Position numbers and translations under genes: made by a program. DNA of 64,000 nt. Origin: Bimastos eiseni (Eukaryota; Annelida; Clitellata; Crassiclitellata; Lumbricidae). Of this stretch, positions 10,996-24,400 are shown piece after piece. The stretch is taken from the NCBI GenBank assembly GCA_959347315.1, contig OY365809.1:45317447-45381446 (forward strand), given 5' to 3'. The notes beneath the pieces were generated by a model. That model made no database searches. It was given only the letters and a program-made list of their open reading frames with translations, and was not told the DNA's origin. The first letter of the stretch is position 1; each line of letters opens with the position of its first letter.

Positions 10996-11750
10996 CGTCG
11001 ATAGCCATGCAAGGCGCCATTGCGTTATGCATCTTTAACCAACCGAGTTGAACCAAGCCTTCCTCTATTTGCGTGCATCACCGCATTCTCCGTGGAACTG
11101 AATCGGTGGAGATTGTTTAGATAGCATTCGGCATCAGTATCTACTTCGTGCCCGCATCTTCTCTTAGCAGGGATGATGAGATTGCCGAGATAAGGCTCAG
11201 CATCTGCTGCCATTGCATTGAACGGTGGAGTGGATAGCATATACGACTACGTCTTATCTTTATTCGAGAGTCGTACGTCTGCAAACACCTTGGATTCCTT
11301 ACCAATGGTATTTGTGCGCAAACCCTCTGTGTTGGTTACATTGGCCGCGGCAGATGGCGGCACTAAAGCTCAGTGGCTCAGATCCATTTTGAATATTGGG
11401 ATCGGATGTTAGAATTGTACGTCACATGTTATTCACAGTTTCGCCGGTAGATGACGCAAAAGGTATTGAACTGGTATAGTTGTCAATCAATAGAGTCTAA
11501 GAGTAGTTTTCAGTGTATTGCGACATCTGGCATCGTCAAATGAATAAAAATATAGGCAGAACAATCAAATGGCGAATGAATTAATCAAGCATAAAAATAT
11601 GAAAAAATTAGGACACCTTTTTCGGTCAAACATGTGCAGAGATAAAAGCGGCAACGTTGATGCTGCTACAGGGTTTCTGTAGAGCCTGATACTGGCGATA
11701 TCAACACCACCATTATTGTCACTATTATTAACAATAAGAATAGTATTAGT
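10996..11750. other. Intergenic, nothing recognised
   Basis: Mixed-composition sequence without supported ORF, RNA or repeat family. Confidence 0.45.
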
Positions 11751-11754
11751 AGCA

Positions 11755-11769
11755 GTAATAATAATAATG

Positions 11770-11834
<65 letters not shown>
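11755..11834. repeat. (ATA)n trinucleotide microsatellite
   Basis: About 25 uninterrupted AAT/ATA units; encodes only poly-Ile artefacts. Confidence 0.95.
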
Positions 11835-11836
<2 letters not shown>

Positions 11837-11839
11837 TCA

Positions 11840-13814
11840 TCATATAAATAATGATATAATAAAATAAACATTATTATTACTATTACTATTCATCATCATC
11901 ATAATCACTGCTACCACTACTATAAAGATATATTAGATGACACATTGTTACTACTGCCATCAGTCGTTGCCTTCCAACTCACTTCAGCCTGAACTCACGA
12001 TAGACATGCTAAAGTAGCCTATATTTCGTGTTATCTTACAGTTTCTAAGCTCTGAACGAGCACAGCCATAACAATAAAAATCATTACTTCATAAAAATAG
12101 GACGTCATTTTCTTCTGCTTCATATGGATCGGGGAAACATGTCCCACTGTTCCAGGTGGATAGACCCCTGCCTTCCTCCGCTGGAAAGATAGATACACGT
12201 GACACGGAGTCCTGAACTGGCTGGGATGTCTGCCGTGGCAGGTAAGCCCGCATTCGAGGCAGACGTAGGCTTAGCCGGTCCAAGGTGCGCTGACTGGTGT
12301 ATTAAGGTGTGCCGTCAGTTCGGCTGGTGTTAGTTAGGCTACCATGCAAGCATTGCGGCTACCTTGTCGGAATAGTAGTAGCATATTAGTAGCCGTTTCG
12401 ATTAACATGTTACTATGAAAAGCACGACAGCTGATAGATTTTAGTAGCTATGCGAGCTCTGATTACTTTTACGAATTGTAGGATGGTAGGCACGTGATTA
12501 GGATGTTTGCAGTAACTACGGAGATACTTATCAGTTAGTAGCGTTTAGTTACTGTCAAAGTAATGGTGGCCTCGTTTTAATCGTAACCCAGTGGATAGCA
12601 AGTAAAGAGTAACGGATAAGAAATCTTAGAGACTCTGTGGATTTATGTCAGTGAACCTCATCATCGATTGCATTATGGATCTGAGACGCAATAAGGATCA
12701 TCTGAATCGAAATTAGATCTTAATCAAAATGCATATTAACTTGAATGGAAACGTATTTTGATCTGAATATAAGTCAACATTGATCAGAATCGATGAGCGG
12801 AGTGATCTGAATTGTAAAGCTTATTTGGAAGCATTCGAAGCAGGTTCGGGATATGTGTAATTGTGAATGTGGTTCCATTACCGATGTGTTACCACCGACG
12901 CTAATAATTGACATCAACGAACACTTGAATGGTTTCTGGTCAAATCCAATTGCCAATTAACGCACAAATTAAAAGCCATCACCGATTAAGATGACATTTA
13001 GCTTTGATATATATATATATAAATATATATTATATAACTCTTGAAAGTTTCCGAAAAGCGCTTTAAATTAGCACGAGCAGTGATTTAGTTGGTTTCTTTT
13101 AATATCTGATCTCTGACATTTGAGATTCTGTTTATCGAAACGTCTCGTGATCTCCAACTGCTCTACATAAAAACCGTCTTCTTTTCAGCTACAACCAGCA
13201 GGGTTCGAAAGTAAAACCGACTTCCGGAATATCATACATCAATCTGGATTAGATAAATGCTGACGGCCTTGGAAAGATCCTTTCAAACGCAGGTCTTTAA
13301 TGATGAGGTGAAGCTAATCTTAGGATCAGACAACTGCTTTCGTGTTTATTAGTCAAGGCGACGTTTTTCCTTCTTTCTTGCCCCTGAAATGAACTGTGAA
13401 GATGAATGAGATACAAAAAAATTACCTCATAGGTCATGATATATGTATCTGTGCCTATATAATATCCATGCATTCATATACACGAATATCTAACCTAGAC
13501 CTAACCGCTACATACATGATTGTATATGCTGAGAAAATGATAGATTAAAGACGGACAATGAAAGACAAAGACACAGAGATAAACATAGCGAAGAAACCTA
13601 TGGATGAAGATCCATGAAGATAGGCGCCGATAGATAAAGATCGACAAAGATACACAAAGATGGATGTTAATGACGATAGATAAAGATACACTAAGATAAA
13701 GAAAGATAGAGAAAGATAGACAGAGGTACTTTAAGATAAAAGAGGACATGTAACTTTATTTCAGACATAGACAAGGACAGAGAAAGCCAGACAGTCAGTT
13801 CAGCTGCTTTCAAA
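11840..13814. other. 5' flank of the SBK-like kinase gene
   Basis: 12640-12790 has degenerate GATCTGAAT repeats. 13005-13035 is an (AT)n tract. 13555-13740 is an irregular GATAGA(T/A)AAAGA purine-rich repeat that runs almost up to the kinase ATG. A plus-strand GTAAGC after GTGGCAG (12240) is a possible donor, but the sequence before it has stops in every frame. Promoter or 5' UTR exons cannot be placed. Confidence 0.4.
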
Positions 13815-15758
13815 ATGGAAAATCTCGTCCTGAGCTGTGGTGGGAAGAAGGCCATGGACGACGGCCAACGAGAGGGACAGCAGCGCTGTCCTCGCCAGGG
13901 ACAGATGCCCCTTTGCCTCGGGCACCGGTTGCAGCTGCTGCCGTGCGGAGGAGGGGCGGACGAGGAGTCCATTGAAGAGAAGATGCTGGACGACGGTGCC
14001 AAGCATCCTCATCACCACCTGCGGCAGCAACAGCAACTTCAGCAATCGCAGCAGCATCCCGGATTCCTAACGAGGAAGCTCTGTCGGTTTGAACTGAACG
14101 AACACTACGTTGTCCTCAGGCACATTGGAAGCGGAACATTTGGGAACGTACTACTCGCTCTATGCGTCAAGGATCAGGCAAAGGTATCAGGATGTGGATC
14201 AATCGATTTATCAGTTATACATTCAATTAACTGTTATATCATAGCAGTCGGTTAGTCATCTAATCGGTTACTCAGTCAGTCATTAAGTCAGTTATTAAGA
14301 CAATCATTAAGTCAATCATTCGATCAGTCATTCGGTCAGTTGTTAAGTCAGTCATTATTAAGTCAGTCAGTAATTCAGTCAATTAATCACTCAAACTCTG
14401 TATTTAAGGAAGCAACCATTGAAACTATTGATACCCGTTCATCACACCGTATATGGGCGATCAACCTGTATAGCGGTTTCCGCGTGATTATTCTAATTGC
14501 GCTCTGCCACCTTTTGCACCTAAAAATGCAATCCTCATTTGTTTGTGTATTTTCACAGTGCTTTGGTAATCCAGAAAGTGAACAATATTGCTACTAATGC
14601 TACTACTATTACTACTAACAGTAACTGGTGCTGCTATCATTATAGTAACTATGCTTTCTCTTCTAATACTACTGCTTCTATTAATACAACTACTGCCACT
14701 ACGGCTACTCAAAATAATACTGTTAGTAGTAGGCTTACCCCTTCCAATTGAATATCATTGACTAAATTGTACAATTAATTAAAGGTGAATTGCTAACTGA
14801 ACACCAGGTGGCGCTGAAGAAGCTTCCGAAGTCGTCTACGAAACTGGAGGACTTCCTGCGCGAGTTCCACTACAGCTTCCGGTTGGCTGCGCATCCGGTG
14901 GTCGTCAAGACCTTCGACGTCGCCTTTGAGACGAGGACCTCCTACGTATTCGCCCAGGAGTACGCCCCAAAGAGCGACCTTCTAAAGTGCGTTCCTCCAC
15001 GGATTGGTCTCTCGGAGTGCAAGTCCAAGGCCGTCGCCCGACAGATCGCGTCCGCCCTTGAGTACATCCACGCTAGGGAGATAGTTCATCGGGACGTCAA
15101 GTTGGAGAACATCCTTGTCTTCGACGAGAAGCTATTCCGGGTGAAGCTGGCGGACTTCGGAGTGGCCCGGCAGGCGGGGACCATCGTCTGTAAGGTCTGT
15201 TCAGGTACGACCTACACCCCACCGGAAATCTGCGACCAGCCCAAGGGCAGGACGTACCGAGTGGAAACGGGGGCCGATGTCTGGTCGTTTGGTGTGGTTA
15301 TTTTCTGTCTCCTGACTGGTAGCTTTCCCTGGCAGATGGCAGAGTTTGACGGCGATCCCCTCTTCGACTGCTTCGCTCTCTGGCAGACTGGAAGGACCGA
15401 CCAGGTTCCGGAGCACTGGAGCCGATTCACGCCCGTGTTGATGCGCCTCTTCCGCCGCGTTCTGGAGCTGCGCCAGAAAAAGAGGTCCCCAGTCCAGGCG
15501 GTTTTTAAATACACAGAGCACGCCTGGATGGTAAAGAACCCCCGCGTGGAACACGACCACACGCAGCGGAGAAGGAGGATCGTTGCCGATGGGGAGGATG
15601 GTGATCAGTGCGTCGAATGCAGGGATGAGGACAGAGTGGGTAGAAAAAGCGATGAACAGGGGTTGGACGAATCAAGGACGGATAAAAACGAACGGTTGGC
15701 CAAAGTCAACGACTGGCTGCTCAAACAGATATCGTCATCGTCGTCGTCGGCTTTCTAA
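13815..15758 (+). CDS. SBK1-like: SBK1-like serine/threonine protein kinase, complete, two exons
   Basis: Exon 1 is 13815-14183 (123 codons, donor GTATCA); exon 2 is 14808-15758 (acceptor ACACCAG), joined in phase 0 to give 439 aa. The N-terminus (1-90) is Gln/His-rich. The kinase domain (about 97-365) holds the Gly loop GSGTFG (105-110), the ATP lysine in VALKKL (Lys127), FAQEYAP hinge region, HRDVKLEN (catalytic Asp219), DFG (239-241) and TPPE in place of APE (260-263). All catalytic residues are present, so it should be active. The distinctive blocks FLREFHYS, VFAQEYAPKSDLL and FGVVIFCLLTGSFPW match the SH3-binding-domain kinase (SBK) family. The C-tail is Arg/Asp-rich and ends in a Ser run. 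Members are cytoplasmic kinases with poorly known substrates. The intron carries degenerate AGTCATT repeats (14240-14390). Confidence 0.9.
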
Positions 15759-18440
15759 CCCCTTAGTTTTTCCGTAGAGGTGGGCTCTGTCTTTCACCCT
15801 CAAAGCCCCTGGTACGGGCCATTTCTGACCCTGGCGATACGGCCACACGGAATGAGATACTAATTGCTGTGATTGTAACAAGCCAGTCAATTACACTGAG
15901 CCCCAGCCTAACTTTACACGGGTTTCTGATGTTGAATATAAGAATTATGACTGTTTGTATACTAAAGTCTAAAATGCATTATTTGAGATTTGGTCTTGCA
16001 AAAACATTCTAGGACGCGGCCTTTAATCCTATTTCCCGTGTTTGCGGTTCAATCTCGAGCCATTTCCATACTTCAGTTATTCAATCCGAAACCCATACGA
16101 TATCATTATGAATTTCGTTCACTCTTCAACGTTTCTCATTCAAAATATTTCAGCTCAATCTCAAACCCATGCGATTATCCTCTCTTCAACCATTCTGGCT
16201 CCACATCGTGCTCTTTATACTTTAACTCTTTACCTCAAGATCTTGTTGCTCAACGTAGGAAATGATTTTGCGTCTGAATATATGTAGTTCCACTTGAAGC
16301 CATCGATGCCCGATTCAGAGCCATCTGGCTAAACTTGTCTTTCATCGCCAAGTCCCGCATTGAAAGTCGTAAACACGTACTACATCCGCCATATTTATCT
16401 CTGCCTCGCTAGACTCTCCTTCTTATCAAACTAAGCGAACTAACCTTCAGGATATCGAGTCTATTGACCTAACTACGACTAGGTTGTGTTGCCTCATCTG
16501 TTACTGCCTTATGCATTGAAATAGATGCGCAATAGAAGTTAACCATCAATTATACAAGAGTTAGTTATGCATCTGGGTTGAGTGCGCAGTGCGTATGCAC
16601 GTACAATAATAGGCTGCTTAGCTGCCTTAATTAGCTGCCTTAATTAGCTGCCTTAAAAAAAGTGTTCTCTACGCCGAAAAGATTTTAATGTCATTAGACT
16701 TTAGAGTTCATTACACGAGCAGAACTTAGAAAATAAAAAAGAACTGTTAAGGTTATGCCATGTTAGCTCACGGTATGCCATGCTATACAAATTATCTTAA
16801 CATACTATGCAACTCTGTAACATGGTAAACTCTGTTGCGACATGCTATGCTAAGTGGCTTTATGTTACGACATGTGTTGCCATGTTATGTTGCTCTACGT
16901 TAATTTACTTATGATGCGCTGTGTTATGTCATACAATGTCTTGCTGTGCAATGGAATGCTTTATTGAGCTTCGTTGTGTTTGCAATGCTAGAAATGTAGA
17001 AAGCGAAGCCATTAGACGGAGAGCAGGATCAAAATATCTGCCTTTATCTTTGGTCCCCTCTACCCAGTCGCAGTGCTTTATTCCAAGCAGAGAGAAGGTC
17101 ATCGCCGACGCTTTTAGACTCGCTTTCCAATCCATCAGAGATAAACGCAGACATTCCGGTCCAGCGAGTTACTTGGCTTTCTGTGGCTTCTTGGCTGTTA
17201 GCGTGCTTTGCCCAGAGAGACATTATGAAAGCCGTTTTCCTTTTGACTAATAAATATCTTGACAAGAGTGTGGCCGATAGACTCTTGTGTTGTCATACTG
17301 ATGGTTTCAGAAGTATTAGATATATCAGGTGTGCTATGGCTATGGCTATGGCTATATGTAAGGATACAGATTATACAATTATTAATATTAATATTAGTAA
17401 TTATTATTTTATCTATCTCTTCGATTCTTCTGAATAGCGGTGGGCTGGGTTCAAACCTGCGCTTTCACTTCCATTCGCTGTTTGCTTCTTTTTTTCTTTT
17501 GTTGGTTCCATGATCTTTTTGACAATTATTTGTATATAAATATTGTATCTTGCATGGTGAAAAATTATGTTCCTAAAGTAGGGACCTATAGTTATGCGGG
17601 ATCTATTCAGGGACCCTACGGTGCACCAAAAGTACTTGGAGTATATTATGTTCTTACTCAATGATACTCAGTGTTGTTATACGTTTATATAACATTATTA
17701 TGTTTTCCTTTCTACTCGTGTGAGGCTCTGTTTTATGTTGATTGCTCTCGAATAAACATAATAAATGCGTAACTTCCATATTGCCACTCTGTGTCCATAT
17801 TTCTATCTCTCTGTGAGTGTCTGTCCGTAGTCTGTGTGCATGTATGCTTGCCTTCCATTCTGGTTGTCTTACTCCAGCTCCCAGTGCACAAAAATACCCA
17901 CCTTACGGCTCTTGCTGTCTATAGAGCATCTCAACCAACGCAGCTGTTCCAGTGACTCCACCATCCTCCGACAACCGATCATTCCACTATTCTCTTACAA
18001 CCGATCATTCCTTTTCACAGGCGATACAGGTCGACACAGGTGTTTTTTCCAACAATGGCACACCATATACCCAGGTCAAACGAACTGACTAGCTTACTGA
18101 CTCATGCAGTTAGGCATTTCTTTGCAAGTGAATCTCATATATACATGTATATGTTGTATTGTATGAATGTCGCTATGTATGGTATGTATACCTGCATTGC
18201 ATACCTACCAAAACTACATGTATGCTTGTACATCCCAATGTTGGCGAGCTTTAATTAAAGTTCGTAAATATCTTTATATGCATAATGAGCTCATGAATGC
18301 ATGCATGCATTTTCACCTGCAAGTGTGTCTGTATACGTTTATTGTCTGTCTTTTTGTCTGTCTGTATGTATGTATGTATGTGTGTGTGTATATACCTGTA
18401 TATATGTGTGTGTATATATGTATGTATGTTTGTATAATGC
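15759..18440. other. Intergenic 3' of the kinase
   Basis: 16620-16660 has three tandem TTAGCTGCCTTAA units. 16745-16960 is rich in irregular ATGCTATGT motifs. 18355-18430 is a TATGTATG(TG)n microsatellite. No exon with domain or splice support was found. Confidence 0.45.
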
Positions 18441-18710
18441 CAATATGCAAAAACTTTACTGGTCTCCGATAATCAAGATCAGACGGGTCTCCCATATGTA
18501 ATGCAGCATCGGGTTTTCTCAGTCGTGGGACCTACAATTTGAAATGGATTTCCCCTAGAGTTCCGTCTCCTTCCTAAGAACTCATCATCTTCATTTGGGC
18601 CTCTCTTAAAACTGTTCTTTTCAGCCGAGTTTTAGGCCGGGAGTGCCTCTGAGTGGATATCTTGAAGGGGCGCTATATCAAGTAATTTTGATTGATTGAT
18701 TGATAATGAA
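18440..18710 (+). mobile_element. LINE (CR1/L2-type) 3' end with C-terminal RT remnant
   Basis: The frame reading FSVVGPTI..NGFPLEFRLLP, then a short SFGPLLKLFF segment, matches the C-terminal 'FS..GP..WNSLP..LR.......FK..LK..LF' block of CR1/L2 ORF2, here with a stop replacing the Trp. It is followed by GTGCCTCTGAGTGGATATCT, GGGGCGCTATATCAAG and a (TTGA)n tail at 18690-18705. A dead copy. Confidence 0.7.
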
Positions 18711-19330
18711 CGACCCTGGTGATTAAGGAAAGACTAGTCGATATGGGTGTTATGCACAACTGCCCTATTTACACGATATGTGGGTCCTACAATAAAAACA
18801 CAATAACTTTGCACAAAGTCATTCTGAAAACGCCTCGTAGTTGGAACATAGCTCTCCACCCAACCAACCCTTTAAACTCAACTCATCGACTGAAGAAGTG
18901 TACGATACGTGTAGGGACGAACTCTTAACTAAGCGCTGGAATTGTCATAAGTTATCCGCAGAAGATTCAGCCACTCTGGAGTTGACGGCTTAACTATAGC
19001 ACCAAATGATCTTTCTGATCGGAAGACGATCTCCTCAAATATTGTTCAACCCAGTCTTAAAATGCTGAACTTTCACGGCACACCATGTCCAATCATTAAA
19101 TTAAAGCACAAATACTTCAACTTTCAATTTTCAAGTTTCCGATCAGAAAGATCATCTACCCAGACATTTCAACTAGGGCTAGTAATAGTATCTAGAAGTA
19201 CTTTTATATGAATGCATAAATACCTACATAGGGCCACAGAAACTTTATTGCTGAAATGATAAAGACTGAACAAAAAATAACGCTCCATTGTGAAAGGCAG
19301 GAGTCTGTTATAGTTGCTGTAATGCTGTTG
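18711..19330. other. Intergenic, nothing recognised
   Basis: No supported coding or RNA feature. TTTCTGATCGGAA (19010) and its near reverse complement TTCCGATCAGAAAG (19137) form a spaced inverted repeat of unknown meaning. Confidence 0.4.
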
Positions 19331-19339
19331 TTCTTCCTC

Positions 19340-19500
19340 TTCATAATCATCACCGTTATCATCATCATCATCATTTGTTTCATCATCATCTTTCTCATCA
19401 TCATCATCATCATCGTCGTCGTCGTCATCTCTATCATCTTTATCATCATCTTTATCATCATCTCTATCATCTGTGTCATCTTCATCATCATCATCCTCTT
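19340..19500. repeat. (ATC)n trinucleotide microsatellite
   Basis: Imperfect CAT/ATC repeats; poly-Ile, poly-His and poly-Met open frames are artefacts. Confidence 0.95.
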
Positions 19501-19787
19501 CTTCTCTCTGGCTACCAAAATATATTACTCATCTTAAACGCTGTGATTTTGGAAAGGCCCAATTCATCTGAACTTACATGTTCATGTACCTATGCACTCC
19601 CTAAGCATAACAGTGGTAAACGATCGCTAAGATTGCCTACCTGCTTTGCTGATGGTAATGCTCACCTGTTCAGCTCTAGTTGTAAAGCTTGGAATGCTTG
19701 CAACCGTGAAATGAAAGCAAATCATCGAATTTCAGTTTGAACGAGCAAGGACCTCTACCACACACGAGGTACACGTTGAGTCATCTG

Positions 19788-19810
19788 TCTGTACGTCCGT
19801 CCGTCCGTCC

Positions 19811-19861
<51 letters not shown>

Positions 19862-20400
19862 CCTCAGTTTATCGAACTGTATTGCTCTGCTTTTCTATGT
19901 CTTTATGTCTATCTTTTTCCATCTCTCCCTCTCTGTATCAATGCATCTGTCTGTATGTCTCTCTAACTTTCTGTCTACCTGTCTGTTTGTATCCCTGGCT
20001 TTCTGTCTACCTGTCTGTTTGTATCCCTGGCTTTCTGTCTACCTGTCTGTTTGTATCCCTGGCTTTCTGTCTACCTGTCTGTATGTATCCCTGACTTTCT
20101 GTCTACCTGTCTGTTTGTATCCCTGACTTTCTGTCTACCTGTCTGTTTGTATCCCTGACTTTCTGTCTACCTGTCTGTTTGTATCCCTGACTTTCTGTCT
20201 ACCTGTCTGTTTGTATCCCTGACTTTCTGTCTACCTGTCTGTTTGTATCCCTGACTTTCTGTCTACCTGTCTGTTTGTATCCCTGACTTTCTGTCTACCT
20301 GTCTGTTTGTATCCCTGACTTTCTGTCTACCTGTCTGTATGTATCCCTGACTTTCTGTCTACCTGTCTGTTTGTATCCCTGACTTTCTGTCTACCTGTCG
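19788..20400. repeat. (CTGT)n tract plus 32-bp minisatellite
   Basis: 19790-19860 is (CCGT)n/(CTGT)n. From about 19965 to 20400 a 32-bp unit (TTTCTGTCTACCTGTCTG plus TTTGTATCCCTGAC, with Tyr/Phe-type T/A variants) is repeated about 14 times with very few differences, implying recent expansion. Confidence 0.95.
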
Positions 20401-21490
20401 ATCAGTCCCATCTCTTCATTCACTCGCTGTCAACTTTCCTTATATTTGTTTCTCGAAAATTCAACAAAATTCTTTTTTATGTGATTCGCTCTCAAATCTA
20501 AATTATCCTGATACCATAAAAGAAATAAAATATTGTCTACAGGGTAATGGCAAATTTCCCCTCTTCTTAATCGTACAACTGCTTTATTCTGGAATGTAAG
20601 AGCAGCAGCAGGGGTGGCCTCGTATCAATATGGAGAAGGATTTGGGAAAAACAAGAGATATATCTACGTTGGTTCCGTTAAATGAGTAGATTTCTTCAGG
20701 ATTGCAAAGCACTTTAGTGTCCCACGTGGAGGAAAAGATGTGGCCTATAGACCATTTATATTGCTCCGAGAAAGCATCTTTCTGAGAGGGTTGTAATATG
20801 ACTCTGCTTATTGACGTTTTATAGATGCCATGGTTGTTTGAGATGGTTACTTGCTGTGTAATTCATTCAGCTGAAAATTTATATAGCGCCTCTCTAGAAT
20901 CATACTTGTAGAAGTTCACAGTCAAACCCCTGCAATATAAATCAGACTTAAGTAATAAAGATGGCTTTTTTAAGGCCTATACACGCTCTCTAAAATGTGT
21001 TAAGAGAATTGATTCCGTCAAGGAAGTTACACAGTGGTCTTCGTTTATACATGTAGGCATTATGCAGCAGGGAATAGGAAGCAGCAACATGAGAATTGCT
21101 TATGTCAAGGAGCACAGACCCAGATCAGGTAATAACTTTGACCAGATAGTAACTGTATGAATAAAGTTGGTCAACAAATTTTATTAGTAACCATATTTCT
21201 AAACTACGGTGTTTTAACGTTTACCACATAGGGACACTTTAATCGAATCAAATAATCGGTGATTCTGTAGTTAAGTAATTCAAAACAAGCATCATAAAAC
21301 TATTTTGAAAATAGTAATTATTATCCCGAATGAAAATCGAATTTTATTGTGTGCGAAGAATGATTTGACAGTCCTTTTTTTGTGAATTTCGCCTTACTGA
21401 ATCTATGTCAGAAGTTGCGCTTAAACTTCTACGTATTGCAGTGTCCCTGTATTTACGTCTGGTTCTCCTTCTCTTTCTCGCTCTCAATTC
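20401..21490. other. BHMT 3' flank
   Basis: Contains the likely BHMT polyadenylation signal (21343-21348, minus) and a reversed GCGCTATATAA tail motif at 20880-20890. Otherwise nothing seen. Confidence 0.5.
21343..21348 (-). terminator. Candidate BHMT poly(A) signal AATAAA
   Basis: AATAAA on the minus strand, about 145 nt after the BHMT stop codon (21492), a normal 3' UTR distance. Confidence 0.5.
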
Positions 21491-21491
21491 T

Positions 21492-24400
21492 TTAACTGTC
21501 GCTCTGCTGCTTCGAGAAGAGCTTCTCGAGTTCTTCTTCCGACGTCTTGTCCTTCCTTTGGATCAAATCATCATCACCCTACAACAACAACAAAGATCAG
21601 ACTCTATTGTTTGGGATAAATGGCTGCACGATTACTCGGCGTCGTAACCTGACAATTAGACACCTCTAAAAACGTATTCACTCTATTTTCAAAAGGAAAA
21701 GCTGGCTGCTCGAGTGGTTAAATACTACCCAAAAAATGGATGGTGACGCCAGCAATTTTCATTAAGACCCAGTGTAATTAAATATTAACTAACAATAATT
21801 ACGGAGACAGTCATGGGTGAGTGAGGAGCGATTTCATTTTCTTAACCTCGGCGTAGAAGGACGGACAGGCAGTCCTCTGCCTTGTCGCCGAATTGTCCCA
21901 TTTATTACTGCCAGGCAAACCAGAAGAGGAGGGCGATGCAAATCGTCTTGGTAATGCCCCCTTCTATCACCCTACAGACATGCTACCTTCAACAGGGTAG
22001 GGTGGATGTAAGATAAAGATGCAGGTAAGCACCAGTGACTAAAGGATAAAAGCCGGATTATTAGGATCATTGAGTGCTTAGTATAATGAGTATGAGCTAA
22101 ATGCATACTTAGGAGCTAGATACTAGGTATACCTATAAAGGTAGATACTGACCGCAGTGACTCCCCAGGCGTCCGGATGAGAGAGGGCAGAGCACCAGGG
22201 TCGACCAGATGACGGATTCATCTTCTCCCAGTAATCGCGTCTCGCCCTACGATAGAAGGATCAACAAACGATCAAAACTTATGGTTGGACATTTTTTAGG
22301 CTCACGCATATATGTGTATGCAATAAATCTCTTTCTCAATATATATAATATATATATATAATTATTTACAATAATAATTTATAATAGCTGCGAAATGTCG
22401 CTTGGTCAGCCTGTCACTTTGTAACGTGACGTTATTCTCATTTAGGAGCAATGCGATTGGCCAAAGAACCATCACGTGACGTGCGCCGTCGAGCAAATGA
22501 CGCAATGCGAAAGGAGGTGAAGTTATTGGATGAGGCAACTTACAAATCACTGCGTCATTGCATATAACTCTGATGGTGCCAGTCCCAAGTCTGCAGAAAA
22601 GAGAAGGACGACGCTGATGATCTTATATTATGGTACAGTGTCGTCAAATTGGCACTAACCAGCTAAATAAAAAATGGATTTAAACACCTTGAATAAGACG
22701 CTTCTTTTGTTAATTAATAAGTCATAACAGGTGGTAATGGCACTGTTAGGATATAGAATCTGGTGGAAGCCCAACTACCCTGATTGGACGAATTAATTAA
22801 CTAATTTACTAACTAACCAAGTGACTAGTTAACTAGTAGTTATACACAATTTTGTAGGGAAGTAGCACAAGTGTGACCACTGCGACCACTGCCCTTCAGC
22901 ATCTAAATACCCAACCCAAGTTGGCGCCAGTCCCAAACCTCGAGAAGCGGGAGGGCGACGCCAATCCTCTTTTAGGACACAGCTTCGTTATTCAGCAACA
23001 GACCTTAAAAAGCACTTCTGTTCCGCTCACCTTGCCCTGACCCAGGGCTTCGTGTGCATGCCCAGACCCTGTCCCCATGGGTCGTGCTTCTCCGATGCTA
23101 CCGGCAGACGACCTCTCTCCTTGGCCAACTCCTCAGCGATCGCTCGGATGTGGTAGGGCTCGAAGCCGCAGCAGCCGCCGATGTAGCGGACGCCGAGGTC
23201 GTAGGCATCACGTGCGTACTTCTGGATGTCCCAGCGGGTACAGATACGGGGTTCGAGACCTAAGATGAGAAGGCAACCGTCAGCCTATTAGAAGTAATAA
23301 GTAAAGGCCTACGTTGGATGACCGACTGGTTTTGACTGACTGATTGATTAACTGACTGACTGAATGGTTGATTGATTATCTGACTGACTGTTCGATTAAT
23401 TGGTTGGTTGGCTGGTCGATTAATTGATTGATTGATTGATTATTTGACTGGTAGATTGAATGATTGATTGACCGATTGACTGATTGATTGGCTGGTCAAT
23501 TGACTGGTCGATTGACTGATTGACTGACTGATTGATTGATTGGCTGGGTGATTGACTGGTTGATTGACTGACCGATTGACTCACGGATTTCTGATGGATT
23601 GACTGACTGACTGACTGACTGATTGATTGGTTGATTGATTGACTTGCAAATGAATGAATGAGTGCATGCAATAAGGAGTGAATGAGTGATTCGCTGAATG
23701 AGTGAATTAATCGGTTTTAACGAACGATCGAATGAATGTCGAACGAAGAGTAAATAGGAAAGTAATTAATTTAATATGCAAGTAGGTTAAGTAAATACTC
23801 CACTGCAATGACAATCGTAAGTGCAGAATCTTTCTTCTACTTACCGAATGGAAATTCTGGAAGGTCGATGAATCCCTGTTTGTTGGCGTCTGGTGTGTGA
23901 TAGGCCAACGGTTGAGTCATGAGGTGAACCTTAAGTCCTTCTTTCTCCAATGCTTCTTTCATCAGCTTAATCGCTCGAAGAACGGTCTGTGGATCGAAAT
24001 GACAGTTGATGCCAACGACGTCAGCTCCTACACATGGAGAAACAAACGACGTAATCGTAATCGTAAGCTTAATGGGTTAGCAAGTATGGCGGACCTGTAG
24101 ATAAGTGTGGATGCCTGATGGCTAAGTCACGTTGATTTCCTATTTTAACACTTTGACAGAGATCGAACTGTACGGAGTAGAAGTAGCTTCATTAAACTAG
24201 AGAAGATGGTTCTAGGCTGGTATTTGTGGTAATTTATCTGGTCATATTTAATGTTGCAGCGCCAAGCTTGACTAAATGGGTTAGCTTCCATTCTTGATTC
24301 TTGTGCGTGTGTGCGTGTGCGTGTGCGTGTGCGTGTGCGTGTGTGTGTGTGTGTTCAATTTTTAACTGTTTAGTTTATATTTAGTTGACATTTCGGTGTA

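Noticed and set aside
15201..15562. Minus-strand ORFs opposite the kinase
   Set aside because: Shadows of the SBK-like coding exon.
19788..20400. CRISPR-like array
   Set aside because: Units are directly adjacent without unique spacers and the genome is eukaryotic; it is a minisatellite.
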